NCBI GenBank assembly: GCA_944387915.1
Contig: CALXGT010000061.1
Coordinates: 1 to 50,644 of the forward strand
Direction: 5' to 3'
From: an uncultured Clostridia bacterium
GTDB lineage: Bacteria; Bacillota; Clostridia; Oscillospirales; Ruminococcaceae
DNA length: 50,644 nt
The notes under the pieces are model-generated. The model saw only the letters and a list, made by a program, of their open reading frames with translations. It did no database searches and was not told the origin of the DNA. Shown piece after piece: positions 27,704 through 36,602 of the stretch. Position 1 is the stretch's first letter; the number at the start of each line of letters is the position of its first letter. A program made the translations under genes and the position numbers.

Positions 27704-28210
27704 TTATTTTTCATCGTTCCAGCGGTATTGCGTCAACTCGCCTTGAAAAGACAGCGACGGGTATCCCCATTGCCGCAAGACTTCGTAAGCCCCAATCGCC
27801 ACCGAGTTCGAGAGATTTAAGCTTCTGAGAAAGCCTTTCATAGGAATCCTTACCGAAGTCAGGGGATTTTCCTTTAAAAGCGTTTCGGGAAGTCCCGCGT
27901 CCTCTCTTCCGAACACCAGGTAACATAAATCCGGATACTCGATATCGCTGTAACAGTTTTGCGCCTTCGTGGAAAAATAGTACTTTTCTCCGGTGGGATT
28001 CTTCTGAAGAAAGTCTTCCCAGTTCTCGTAGTAAGAAACATCCAGATACGGCCAATAATCCAGCCCCGCCCGTTTTAACTGCTTATCGGTAATTTCAAAG
28101 CCGAAAGGTTTAATCAAATGAAGCCTTGCCCCCGTCACCGCGCAGGTTCGGGAAATGTTCCCCGTGTTTTGGGGAATCTGAGGCTCCAATAAAACAATGT
28201 TCAATGTCAT
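27704..28210 (-). CDS. trmL: tRNA (cytidine(34)-2'-O)-methyltransferase
   Basis: 168 residues, SPOUT fold. It starts LNIVLLEPQIPQNTGNISRTC, the TrmL signature, with the knot motifs VFGREDAGLP and IPMKGFLRSLNLSNSVAIGAYEV (read in pieces: GFLRSLNLSNSVAI). TrmL methylates the wobble base of tRNA-Leu. The start overlaps the upstream stop as ATGA, and GGAGG lies 7 nt upstream. The open frame extends much further upstream but there overlaps the FliB-like gene and is not used. Confidence 0.94.
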   Translation of the reverse strand: MTLNIVLLEPQIPQNTGNISRTCAVTGARLHLIKPFGFEITDKQLKRAGLDYWPYLDVSYYENWEDFLQKNPTGEKYYFSTKAQNCYSDIEYPDLCYLVFGREDAGLPETLLKENPLTSVRIPMKGFLRSLNLSNSVAIGAYEVLRQWGYPSLSFQGELTQYRWNDEK

Positions 28211-29247
28211 ATCGTTTCCTCCGAAGAAATTTTTTCCGCCGGCGTTTTCCCGTCCGAAGAAGGAAGTCCCTCTTCCTCTTCGCCAATCCGGAAAACAGAC
28301 AACAAAGACTCCGTGATAGCCGGATTCCTTTGATAGGAAGCGTAAAGCCGTTCGATGTTTTCCTCGTCGTACTCTACTTCCTTGGAAAACCATACTACAT
28401 CCGCTACCCGTTTTGATCGCTCCTCCGCCTGGGAAAAAAGGTGGAAAAGGCTTACGGAGACAACGGAAAATAAAGCGAGAAAAGCGGAAAATCCCGCCCA
28501 GAGAGAAGTGTACTCTTTCATACCGTAACGATATAAAAAATAGACGGCGATCTCTTCGTACTCCTTTTGAAACGCCTTTGGATGATACAGCCCCAAAGCG
28601 GGCAAATCCTGTTCCCATCGTTTTTTCCCATCGAGAAGGAAAGGCGCAAACCGTTCGTCCATATGATTTAAGGAAAGTAAAAGATCCAAAACGCGAAAAT
28701 AGCCGTCCCTTTTTTCTCCCCGCTTTAGTCCAAAAGCCAAAGCGGCCCGTTGAAAAAGGGACATGTTCCGATTTTGGAGCAAAGCGATACGCCGCTTTCG
28801 CTCGGTAAAAGCCCTCTCCGCCCGGGACGACAGGTGCTTTTCGCCGGTTTCCCAAAAGACGGTGGGCGTTTCCTTGGAAAGCAAAATCTCGCTCACCCGC
28901 TCACAGGCGAGCGCCAGCCCCATTTCCTCTACGTCAAAATAGCTTCGGTAAAACCGAGGGTGCTCCCTGCAAATTTCACACAGCGCCTCTTCCCCCAGTT
29001 CCTTTTGAATCCGGCATAGAAAATCCCCGTCCAAAAACGGACAGCGGTCCTCTTGCAGGATAAAGGCATACACCCCGTTTGCGGACAGAATGTTCTCCCG
29101 AAGGGCGTCGCCGAGAGGCCCTTTGAGGCTTTGATAGTATTGAAAGGTTTCCCTGTCAATATCGATTTCCCAGCCCACGCAGCAGTTGTCGGTGCATTTT
29201 GCGCCTTTGCATCGAAAAAAAGAGTAATAATCCGGGTAGATTTCCAA
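28207..29247 (-). CDS. FliB-family protein (putative protein lysine N-methylase)
   Basis: 346 residues from a TTG start with AAGGAGG 7 nt upstream. Eight cysteines are grouped as in FliB: Cys13, 18, 22, 23 (CKGAKCTDNCC) and Cys69, 78, 90, 93 (CPFLDGDFLC, CEIC), probably for a metal or Fe-S cluster. One membrane segment lies at about residues 248-272. FliB methylates flagellin lysines in Salmonella, but clostridia carry many homologues without flagella and no flagellar gene is in this window, so the target is open. It heads the operon with trmL and degV. Confidence 0.8.
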   Translation of the reverse strand: MEIYPDYYSFFRCKGAKCTDNCCVGWEIDIDRETFQYYQSLKGPLGDALRENILSANGVYAFILQEDRCPFLDGDFLCRIQKELGEEALCEICREHPRFYRSYFDVEEMGLALACERVSEILLSKETPTVFWETGEKHLSSRAERAFTERKRRIALLQNRNMSLFQRAALAFGLKRGEKRDGYFRVLDLLLSLNHMDERFAPFLLDGKKRWEQDLPALGLYHPKAFQKEYEEIAVYFLYRYGMKEYTSLWAGFSAFLALFSVVSVSLFHLFSQAEERSKRVADVVWFSKEVEYDEENIERLYASYQRNPAITESLLSVFRIGEEEEGLPSSDGKTPAEKISSEETI

Positions 29248-29374
29248 CCGTTTCCCTCCTTGTCCAGGAGACAGCATACCATAATTTTCCCGATTTGAAA
29301 AGAGAAAGTCTATTTCTTTTTTTCTTTTCATAGTATGGTAAAAAAGGACAACACCTAAATCAGGAGGGAATATC

Positions 29375-30019
29375 ATGACCGATGAAGTTCGTTTTGTTGA
29401 TGAAGAAGAATTTTTTCCGGTGGAGGAAACAGCCGCTCCCATCGAAGGGGAAAGTTCAAAAACCGCTTTGCTAAGCTTTTTTTTCATTTTCGGAACCGCC
29501 GCCGGCGTCTTTGTGGTAAGCCGCCTTTCCGGAAAAGAAATTTCTCTTTTGTTTTCCGTTTTCGAGGGATTTTACGAAGCCAGAACGGCGGAAAATCTCC
29601 TGCGGGACGCTCTTCTCTCTTTTTCCGTCCAGGGCGCCTTTCTCGCCCTTCTCTTTCTTTCCGGCTTTTGCGCTTTCGGAAGATTTATCCCGTTTCTGCT
29701 CTTGTTTTTTAAAGGCGCCGGCTTTGGCCTGACGTTTTCCAGTGCGGTTTTACTTTCCGGTCTGGCCCCCTTGCCCCAAATTTTAATCCTCGCGCCCTTT
29801 GCCGCCTTGTCCGCTTTGATTTTATCCAAAGGCGGCAGCGATGCTTTCCAGCTCTCTTCCTGCATTTTAGCCGCCCTTCGGGATGAAAAGCGTCCGGACA
29901 CGCCTCAGCATTTTCCGCTGCGTTTTCTCATATACGCTGTCGGCCTTCTCGTCCTTTCCCTGGGCGAAGCGTTTTCCCTCGTGGCTTTATTACCTTGGGT
30001 TCAATCTTTGATGCCGTAA
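29375..30019 (+). CDS. SpoIIM-like membrane protein
   Basis: 214 residues. An acidic N-terminus (about 28 residues) precedes four or five hydrophobic segments. The central block LSGFCAFGRFIPFLLLFFKGAG resembles the SpoIIM/DUF95 pattern (read as LSGFCAFG then FLLLFFKGAGFGL). SpoIIM works with SpoIID and SpoIIP in septal wall remodelling during engulfment; here spoIID/P are not adjacent, so this could be a paralogue. AGGAGGG lies 7 nt before the ATG. It is divergent from the FliB-like gene. Confidence 0.6.
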   Translation: MTDEVRFVDEEEFFPVEETAAPIEGESSKTALLSFFFIFGTAAGVFVVSRLSGKEISLLFSVFEGFYEARTAENLLRDALLSFSVQGAFLALLFLSGFCAFGRFIPFLLLFFKGAGFGLTFSSAVLLSGLAPLPQILILAPFAALSALILSKGGSDAFQLSSCILAALRDEKRPDTPQHFPLRFLIYAVGLLVLSLGEAFSLVALLPWVQSLMP

Positions 30020-30059
30020 AAATTAATGAAACGTTTAGATTTGGTCCTGGTTCCTTATA

Positions 30060-30088
30060 TTGACAAACTCTTTCTTTTTCGTCATAAT
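30060..30088 (+). promoter_or_regulatory. Promoter of the YesL-like gene
   Basis: TTGACA, 17-nt spacer, CATAAT, 31 nt upstream of the ATG. Confidence 0.75.
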
Positions 30089-30119
30089 GAAGAGTACGAA
30101 TGACAGACGGAGGGAGTTT

Positions 30120-30992
30120 ATGGGCTTATTTCGATACACCGATAAAGTCGGCAAAGGGGTCCCAAAAGGGGAAACCAATAAAAAACGTTTTTTCTACTTT
30201 TTTGAACTGTATTTTCGAAAGTTCGGAAAGTTGATACTGCTAAACTGGCTGTATCTGGCTTTCTGTCTTCCTATTGTAACCATAGGCCCTGCCACGGCGG
30301 GACTAACCTATATTCTTAGAAACTTTGCGGAAGAGAAATCGGTTTTTCTGACCCATGACTTTCTGAAGGCGCTAAAAAGCAATTTTAAACAAAGCTTTTT
30401 GTTTTCTCTTTTGGATTTTCTGGTGATGGGAGTAGGCGGCTTTGCCTTTTTCTACTATTTTTCCAATACGACGACGTCCTCGCTAGGGCTGGTGATTCCC
30501 GCGATCATCTGCTGTCTTTTGGTTATGGTCTGGATTTTTATCCGCTCGTACACCTACATGATGATTGTTACCATAGAGCTTCCGTTAAAACCGATCATCA
30601 AAAACGCGCTGATGTTTTTCTTTCTGGGAATTAAAACCAATCTGATTACCTTTGGAATTTTATCGCTCATCGCGATTTTGAGCCTGTGGTTTTTCCCTTA
30701 CTCCTTAGTATTTTATCTTTTAATTGGCGTCAGCACTGTTTACTACATTCCTATCTTTAATGGATACCAATATATTGTAAAATATATTATCGACCCCCAG
30801 CGGCCGAAAAAAGAAGAATCGGAAGAACTTCCCGATCTCCCGGTTCAAAATCCCGAATTAAAGGAAAACGAAATTCTCCCCGGTGTTCCGATGCCGGTGG
30901 ATCCGGAAACGATTTTTACCGACCTTGGCAAGGAAGAGCCAGCCGCGGAAACGGGGAATGAAAAAAAGAAAAAGAATCGAGTTATCCGATAA
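30120..30992 (+). CDS. YesL/DUF624-family membrane protein
   Basis: 290 residues. Five or six membrane segments between about residues 35 and 215, with the DUF624 pattern NWLYLAFCLPIVTIGPATAGL at the first. A soluble, highly charged tail (about residues 225-290, rich in Glu and Lys) is added. YesL proteins often accompany ABC sugar importers, but none is here. The start is the ATG with GGAGGGAG immediately upstream. Confidence 0.82.
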   Translation: MGLFRYTDKVGKGVPKGETNKKRFFYFFELYFRKFGKLILLNWLYLAFCLPIVTIGPATAGLTYILRNFAEEKSVFLTHDFLKALKSNFKQSFLFSLLDFLVMGVGGFAFFYYFSNTTTSSLGLVIPAIICCLLVMVWIFIRSYTYMMIVTIELPLKPIIKNALMFFFLGIKTNLITFGILSLIAILSLWFFPYSLVFYLLIGVSTVYYIPIFNGYQYIVKYIIDPQRPKKEESEELPDLPVQNPELKENEILPGVPMPVDPETIFTDLGKEEPAAETGNEKKKKNRVIR

Positions 30993-30999
30993 AGAATTT

Positions 31000-31032
31000 C
31001 CGCCGTTTTATGCAAAACGGCGGTTTCTTTTT
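31000..31032 (+). terminator. Terminator after the YesL-like gene
   Basis: Perfect 10-bp stem CCGCCGTTTT/AAAACGGCGG around ATGC, followed by TTTCTTTTT. Confidence 0.9.
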
Positions 31033-31156
31033 AGTTAAATTTCACAGATTACCTGATTTTCTTAAAAATGCGCGGAAAATACTGGTTATTTAACTCGATT
31101 TATGCTATACTGAGTGTGCAAATACATTGAATTTAATTTGCAAGGAGGATAACCAA

Positions 31157-32224
31157 ATGCTTGAAAACTCGCCTTATGTGGAAGAATTGAAAACCAAGGG
31201 TAGTTTTTCGATTTTCGGCTCGGGAGCGCTAAGCTCTCCGATCTACAATTACCCGATTGACGCCGCGGAGAACCTGAAGCTTCGCTTAAAAGGAGAAAAG
31301 CCTTACTGGATGCCTTTTACCAGCGATCTGAAAATGTTTGGTCCTAGAATCGTTCCCGATAACATTTCCCGGCATTTCGTATTTGAAAAGAATATGATTA
31401 CCGACGAAGAAGCGGGAGGCCCGGACTGGTTCGGTGTGCAGTGGGAATACATCCCCGTCGCCGGCGGTTCTATGGTAAAACCTGGAAATCCCAAGGTAAA
31501 AGATATTTGCGAATGGGAAAAATACATTACCTTCCCGGATCTGGACGCGCTGGACTGGGAGACATCCGCGAAGGAAAACGCCGAATACATCTCCGGTGAT
31601 ATTCCTATTTCGATGACCATTTTTACCGGTTTTTACGAGCGCCTGATTTCCTTTATTGACTTTGAAGACGCCGCTGTCGCGATGATCGACGAAGATGAGC
31701 AGGAAGCAGTTCACCGCCTCTTCGATAAATTAGCCGACTTCTACTGCAAGCTTCTCGAGAAATTCAAGAAGTATTACAATCCGGCGGAAGTTCAGTTCCA
31801 TGACGACTGGGGCGCCCAACGTTCTCCCTTCTTCTCGGTAGCGACCTGCGACGAGATGATTATTCCCTATCTGACCCGTGTGGTCAGCAAAGCCCATGAG
31901 CTGGGCATTATCTTCGAGATGCATTCCTGCGGAAAGATCGAACCTCTGGTTCCTCTGATGATGAAAGCGGGCGTGGATTTCTGGAGAGGCCAGCCGATGA
32001 ACGACAAGGAAGCGTTGGCGAAGGAATACGGCGATCGCTTTACCTTCGGAATCGAGCCTCCCGTTTTGGATGAAAGCGCTTCGGACGACGAAGTACTTGC
32101 CGCTGCCAAAGAGTACTTTGACAAATACAAAGATCTGAGAGTGGTCTGCTCCTACCGCGGTTCTACCGATACCCGGATGCGGGATGCGATCTATCTTCTC
32201 TCCAGAGAATATTTTGGCAGATAA
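31157..32224 (+). CDS. Uroporphyrinogen-decarboxylase-family protein (methyltransferase-like)
   Basis: 355 residues. The URO-D (PF01208) barrel is recognisable in QFHDDWGAQRSPFFS, FEMHSCGKIEPLVPLMMKAG and the ending VCSYRGSTDTRM. In the MtaA/CmuA branch a His-x-Cys and a later Cys bind zinc; here HSC (near residue 257) and the Cys of VCSYRG fit that. It is therefore more likely a corrinoid-dependent methyl transferase or an uncharacterised relative than a heme-pathway decarboxylase, and no heme genes are near. AAGGAGG lies 8 nt before the ATG; TATACT at 31106-31111 is a likely -10 box with a poor -35. Confidence 0.82.
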   Translation: MLENSPYVEELKTKGSFSIFGSGALSSPIYNYPIDAAENLKLRLKGEKPYWMPFTSDLKMFGPRIVPDNISRHFVFEKNMITDEEAGGPDWFGVQWEYIPVAGGSMVKPGNPKVKDICEWEKYITFPDLDALDWETSAKENAEYISGDIPISMTIFTGFYERLISFIDFEDAAVAMIDEDEQEAVHRLFDKLADFYCKLLEKFKKYYNPAEVQFHDDWGAQRSPFFSVATCDEMIIPYLTRVVSKAHELGIIFEMHSCGKIEPLVPLMMKAGVDFWRGQPMNDKEALAKEYGDRFTFGIEPPVLDESASDDEVLAAAKEYFDKYKDLRVVCSYRGSTDTRMRDAIYLLSREYFGR

Positions 32225-32230
32225 TTACAT

Positions 32231-32264
32231 AAAAATCCGCTCCCCTTTTGGGGAGCGGATTTTT
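32231..32264. terminator. Bidirectional terminator
   Basis: Perfect 15-bp stem AAAAATCCGCTCCCC/GGGGAGCGGATTTTT around TTTT, between convergent genes. Confidence 0.95.
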
Positions 32265-32266
32265 AC

Positions 32267-32560
32267 TTAGGAAGTAAAATCTTCAATTCGTTTTTTTAGC
32301 GATTCCTCATCCGGAATAAAGATGCCCTCTTCTAACGCCTCTTTATCATTCTCGGGAAGAAATGCTGTCGAACCGTCCAGTAATCGAAAGGGCGTTTCCT
32401 CCCCGTTTAAAAATACAGCAAGCTTTCCGTCGTATTCTTTAAGCAGATACCCCGCTTCTTCCGCCGAAGGTTCCTCCCCGGCGTGGGTAATTCCGTTTAA
32501 CGTAATCGTAACGGTCAATACTGCAAGACAAAAGACAAGATAAAGTGTTCTTCGGTTCAT
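32267..32560 (-). CDS. BofC-C-terminal-domain-like secreted or membrane-anchored protein
   Basis: 97 residues. A signal or membrane segment at residues 4-24 is followed by a compact acidic domain with the BofC-like pattern GYLLKEYDGKLAVFLNGEE, LDGSTAFLPENDKEALEEGI and a terminal IEDFTS. BofC inhibits the SpoIVB protease in Bacillus; small clostridial relatives of this kind are common and unstudied. AAGGAG precedes the ATG. Homology is called from pattern only. Confidence 0.65.
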   Translation of the reverse strand: MNRRTLYLVFCLAVLTVTITLNGITHAGEEPSAEEAGYLLKEYDGKLAVFLNGEETPFRLLDGSTAFLPENDKEALEEGIFIPDEESLKKRIEDFTS

Positions 32561-32774
32561 GTCATAATCTCCTTCCCGCATAGAGCTTTACTTTGGGGGA
32601 GCGCCCTTCTTGGGCTCCGACAAAGCCATTCCTGTTTTCTTGATATCAGCATTCCCATACTATGGAAAAATATTCATTTTTGTCACTTTTTCTTTTTTCA
32701 ACAAACAAAAAAAGGAAAAACTGCGATAATCTCTTCTTACCCAAAAGCGTTAAAAAGGTTTTTTAAATTAGGGC

Positions 32775-32803
32775 TTAACTTTTTGTGAGGACTGTGGTAT
32801 ACT
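32775..32803 (+). promoter_or_regulatory. Promoter of the penicillin-binding protein gene
   Basis: TTAACT, 17-nt spacer, TATACT. The leader (about 80 nt) contains an AGCTTTTA/TAAAAGCT hairpin. The remaining gap 32582-32770 shows no gene. Confidence 0.65.
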
Positions 32804-32890
32804 GTAGTTTAAGCTTTTATTTTAAAAGCTTTCTATTTGTGCAAAATACTGTAAAGGGAAGAAATTTTCCTCAGCAAAGGAGGGAGTTAT

Positions 32891-35137
32891 TTGGCACGAA
32901 AAAAGAAGACGGTTGCCCCAAAAACCGAAAGTCAAAAAAAGGCAAAAGTGACTACTTCGGTGATTGGAACGATTTTTCGGCTTTTATTTACCGGAATTTT
33001 AATTTGCGGTATTACCGGATGTATCGTCGTTTCGGCAATGGTCATTTATGTGATGAATTTTATGGAGATCGACACGGATCTGAACTTAGATAATGTCAAT
33101 CTCAATTCTACCACCATTTTCTATGCCGAAGATGAAACCGAAGGAATGATTGAAGTCTTCCGAATGTCCGGTGACGAACGCCGAATTGAAGTGAGCCTCA
33201 GCCAGATCCCCGATTACGTCATCGAAGCGTATGTCGCCACCGAGGATAAACGGTTTTGGGAGCATGAGGGAGTGGACTGGCTTCGAACCGCCGCCAGCGC
33301 CTTTCGCGCCATCTTTATGGATGGAAGCCAGGGCGGCTCTACCATTACTCAGCAGCTGGTTCGAAACATTACATTAGATAACGAAGTCGCCCCCATTCGT
33401 AAACTTCGGGAGATCTTCCGCGCGCTGGAGCTAGAGCGAAACTATTCCAAAGATGAAATTCTGGAAGCGTATTTGAACATCATTTTCTTAGGCGGACAAA
33501 CCTATGGCGTAGAAGCGGCTTCCCAGGAATATTTCGGGTGCCATGTGTGGGAATTGACCGTTCCCCAGGCTGCGTCGCTGGCGGGAATGACCCGTTCTCC
33601 CAACAAGCGCCGTCCCGATCTTCACCCCGAGGAGAATAAAGAACGCCGGGATTACGCCTTGAGCTGTATGCTGGAGTCGGGGTATATTACCCAGGCGGAG
33701 TATGACGAGTATGTAGCAACTCCGGTAACTACGGTAGAAAGCGACGAGGAAACGCTGGAAGCGTTAGCCAACGAGCTGGAAGGCGGCGAGGAAAATACCG
33801 AGACAGGAGATACGGTAACGACTTCTGACGGCTCGACTGTCACCGTTGCGGAAGGCATCAGTTCCTATTATGTGGACGCGGTCATCGAGGAAGCCATCGC
33901 CGATCTGATGGAAAAGTACGATTGGTCGAGAAGCTTCGCTACCCAAAAGCTGAAAAACAGCGGCTACCGAATCTATACCTGTGTGGATCTCGAGTTACAG
34001 CAGATCGTAGAGGAGAAATATTGTAATCCTTCTACCTTCTCAAACGGCGAACTTCCCACCAATGAAGAGGGAGAATCCCCCGAATCCGCCTTTGTGCTTA
34101 TGGATTACGAGGGACACCTTTTGGCGATCGTGGGCGGAAAAGGGACCAAAACCGAAAGCCGTTCCTATAACCGCGCCACCATGGCGATGCGTCCCCCCGG
34201 ATCTTCTATGAAACCCCTGTCGGTGTACGCCCCCGCCTTGGAATACGATATTATCAACTGGTCCACCGTTTTGGTGGATAGCCCGGCGATGACTATTGAC
34301 GGAAAGCCATGGCCCAACAACTACGAAATGCAATATTACGGCGATACGTTGATTGTAGACGCCATCCGGTATTCCAGAAACACCATCCCCGTGAAACTGA
34401 TGCAGCAGCTGACGCCGGAGCGCAGCGTGGATTATCTGATGAAAAAATTCGGATTGACGACGCTGGTGACTACCGGCTCCGTAAACGACTACACCTATTC
34501 GTTGGCCATCGGTTCTATGACGGACGGCGTTTATCTCCATGAGCTGACGGCGGCTTACGCCACTTTCGGAAACGGCGGCATGTATTATGAACCTGCCACC
34601 TATTACCGGATCGAGGATTCCAATGGAAACCTGATTTACGACAATACACCCAAGAAGACGAGAGCGATGAGCGAAGAAACCGCGTCCATTATGAACCGGC
34701 TTCTTTGGGAGGTCGTCAACGGCGGCGGAACCGGTAGAGAGGCCCGCCTCTCCAACGGGGTAACTGTCATCGGAAAAACCGGTACTACCCAGGATTACAA
34801 CGATATGATGTTCGTGGGCTTGACACCGGACTATGTTGCCGGCATCTGGACGGGTTACGATACCCCCGCTTTCCTCCCCTATACCCAGATGAATGAGCCG
34901 GACGAAATCTTCAAAATCGTAATGGAAGATATCACCGCAGGATCCGAAGCCAAAGACTTTACCTTGAGCGAAAACATCGTGCGGCTGACCTACTGTAAAA
35001 TTACCGGAAATATCGCCACCTCCGCTTGCACCCAAACCGGAACCGGTTACTATAAGTCCAGTGCCAAACCGGACACTTGTGACGGGAACCACTACGAAGG
35101 GCTCGACAGCGACGAGGACGAAGAACAAACCGAGTAA
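32891..35137 (+). CDS. Class A penicillin-binding protein (glycosyltransferase plus transpeptidase)
   Basis: 748 residues. A basic N-terminus and one membrane segment (about residues 27-55) lead into a GT51 domain with catalytic Glu118 in ATEDKRFWEHEG and GGSTITQQLVRN at 148-159. The transpeptidase domain has Ser438 in PPGSSMKPL (SxxK), SRN at 495-497 and KTG at 629-631. A Thr/Glu-rich insert at about 280-320 separates the domains. It polymerises and cross-links peptidoglycan. The start is TTG with GGAGGGAG upstream. Confidence 0.96.
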   Translation: MARKKKTVAPKTESQKKAKVTTSVIGTIFRLLFTGILICGITGCIVVSAMVIYVMNFMEIDTDLNLDNVNLNSTTIFYAEDETEGMIEVFRMSGDERRIEVSLSQIPDYVIEAYVATEDKRFWEHEGVDWLRTAASAFRAIFMDGSQGGSTITQQLVRNITLDNEVAPIRKLREIFRALELERNYSKDEILEAYLNIIFLGGQTYGVEAASQEYFGCHVWELTVPQAASLAGMTRSPNKRRPDLHPEENKERRDYALSCMLESGYITQAEYDEYVATPVTTVESDEETLEALANELEGGEENTETGDTVTTSDGSTVTVAEGISSYYVDAVIEEAIADLMEKYDWSRSFATQKLKNSGYRIYTCVDLELQQIVEEKYCNPSTFSNGELPTNEEGESPESAFVLMDYEGHLLAIVGGKGTKTESRSYNRATMAMRPPGSSMKPLSVYAPALEYDIINWSTVLVDSPAMTIDGKPWPNNYEMQYYGDTLIVDAIRYSRNTIPVKLMQQLTPERSVDYLMKKFGLTTLVTTGSVNDYTYSLAIGSMTDGVYLHELTAAYATFGNGGMYYEPATYYRIEDSNGNLIYDNTPKKTRAMSEETASIMNRLLWEVVNGGGTGREARLSNGVTVIGKTGTTQDYNDMMFVGLTPDYVAGIWTGYDTPAFLPYTQMNEPDEIFKIVMEDITAGSEAKDFTLSENIVRLTYCKITGNIATSACTQTGTGYYKSSAKPDTCDGNHYEGLDSDEDEEQTE

Positions 35138-35142
35138 AACCG

Positions 35143-35179
35143 AAAACGCCTGATGACCTTACCGTTGTCAGGCGTTTTT
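35143..35179 (+). terminator. Terminator after the PBP gene
   Basis: AAAACGCCTGA/TCAGGCGTTTT stem (35143-35153 with 35168-35178) and T run. It ends only a few nt before the rlmD ribosome site. Confidence 0.85.
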
Positions 35180-35192
35180 CAAGGAGAAAATG

Positions 35193-36602
35193 ATGTTTCA
35201 AAAAAATCAAAGCTTTACCGGTACCGTCATTGATTTAACTTTGGAAGGCAACGGCGTCTGCAAGGTAGATGGGTTTTCTTTTTTTATTCCTAAAACAGCC
35301 AAAGGGGACGTCATCCGCTTTAAGGCGGTCAAAGTCCTTTCCTCTTACGGCTACGGAATCATCGAAGAAATTCTCTCCCCCTCCCCTGACCGGATCGAAA
35401 ATGATTGCGCCGCCTTTTCCCAATGCGGCGGTTGCCTGTTTCGCCACATCCGTTATGAGGCGGAACTCGCCATAAAAGAAAAGGCTGTCTCGGATGCCTT
35501 TTCGCGAATCGGCGGGTTTTCCCTTAAACCGGAGCCGATCTTATCGGGAAAAACGCTTGGCTATCGGAATAAAGCGCAGTTCCCCTTCGGAAAAGATAAG
35601 GACGGAAATGTAGTTTTAGGGTTTTTTGCCAAGCGGAGCCACCGGCTAATTCCTGTAACGGACTGTAAAATCGAAGACGCGGCGTTTTCCCAAATTGCCG
35701 CCGCTACTGCCTCTTGGGCAAACGAGGAAAACGTCCCGGTTTACGATGAGAAAACCAAACAAGGTATTTTGCGCCACCTCTTTTTGCGCACAGGCAAAGC
35801 CACCGGCGAAATTTTGTATACCTTAGTGGTAGCTGACGAATCGGTCCCCGGTCTGCCGACGCTTTTGAAAACTATAAGGGAGCGTTTCCCGTCGGTAACC
35901 GGCATCCTAATCAATGTGAACACCAAGGACACCAATGTAATTTTGGGGAAAAAGTACATTCCTCTTTGGGGCAAACAGCAACTTTCAGACCGGCTTTTAG
36001 ATACCGATTTTCATATCTCCCCCGCCGCCTTCTACCAGGTTAACCATGACATGACGGAAAGACTTTACCAGTTAGCCTACGACTACGCCGACTTTTCCGG
36101 CGAGGAATTTCTTCTGGATTTGTACTGCGGCATCGGTTCGGTGGGGCTTTGCGCCTACCGAAAGCTAAACCGGCTTTTGGGAGTGGAAATTGTTCCGGAA
36201 GCAGTTGCCAGCGCGCGGGAAAACGCCAAGCAAAATGGTTTTTCGAAAGCGGAATTTCTAACTGCCGACGCGGCAAAAGCAGCGAGCGAGTTGGCGAAAA
36301 AAGGGCTCTCCCCCGACGTAATTATGGTGGATCCTCCCCGAAAAGGCTGTGATAAATTGACGCTGGAATCCATCGTCCAAATGGCCCCGAAAAAGATTGT
36401 GATGATCTCCTGTAATCCGGCGACTGCCGCAAGAGACTGTAAGCTCCTCTCCGAAATGGGATACGCGCCAACCCGAATTCGCCCGGCGGATCTGTTTCCA
36501 AGAACGGGACATGTGGAGACGGTAATCCTTTTGTCCAAACTCAATATCAAGCAGCATATCGAGGTGGAATTGAATCTGGATGAGATGGATGGCAGAAAGT
36601 AA
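35193..36602 (+). CDS. rlmD: 23S rRNA (uracil-5-)-methyltransferase, RlmD/TrmA family, with truncated C-terminal tail
   Basis: 469 residues. TRAM domain at the N-terminus; Fe-S cysteines in CAAFSQCGGC plus VTDCKI; SAM-binding LLDLYCGIGSVGL; VDPPRKGCDKL; catalytic Cys in ISCNPATAARD. The protein ends LNLDEMDGRK. In relatives from clostridia this position continues into an extra domain starting AESKATY and ending CPPEKEAAI..ALKHFG. Here a stop comes first, but pieces of that extension are readable just downstream in another frame (see next entry). Catalytic domain is complete, so activity is likely kept. AAGGAG lies 6 nt before the chosen ATG; another ATG is 3 nt upstream. Specificity among RlmD/RlmCD is not certain. 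Confidence 0.93.
   Translation: MFQKNQSFTGTVIDLTLEGNGVCKVDGFSFFIPKTAKGDVIRFKAVKVLSSYGYGIIEEILSPSPDRIENDCAAFSQCGGCLFRHIRYEAELAIKEKAVSDAFSRIGGFSLKPEPILSGKTLGYRNKAQFPFGKDKDGNVVLGFFAKRSHRLIPVTDCKIEDAAFSQIAAATASWANEENVPVYDEKTKQGILRHLFLRTGKATGEILYTLVVADESVPGLPTLLKTIRERFPSVTGILINVNTKDTNVILGKKYIPLWGKQQLSDRLLDTDFHISPAAFYQVNHDMTERLYQLAYDYADFSGEEFLLDLYCGIGSVGLCAYRKLNRLLGVEIVPEAVASARENAKQNGFSKAEFLTADAAKAASELAKKGLSPDVIMVDPPRKGCDKLTLESIVQMAPKKIVMISCNPATAARDCKLLSEMGYAPTRIRPADLFPRTGHVETVILLSKLNIKQHIEVELNLDEMDGRK

Noticed and set aside
28211-28855. 215-codon N-terminal extension of trmL
   Set aside because: It overlaps the FliB-like gene in another frame. TrmL starts exactly at the ATG with a good ribosome site.
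29329-32664. Shared 10-mer CATAGTATGG upstream of the SpoIIM-like gene and of the BofC-like gene (minus strand), considered as a sporulation sigma-factor -10 box
   Set aside because: A 10-base match is expected by chance in a window this size, and the -35 parts do not agree with one sigma-factor consensus.
34040-35128. 362-codon open frame antisense to the penicillin-binding protein gene
   Set aside because: It mirrors the PBP reading frame, has low-complexity His/Gly/Arg composition and no ribosome site. The PBP has all catalytic motifs.
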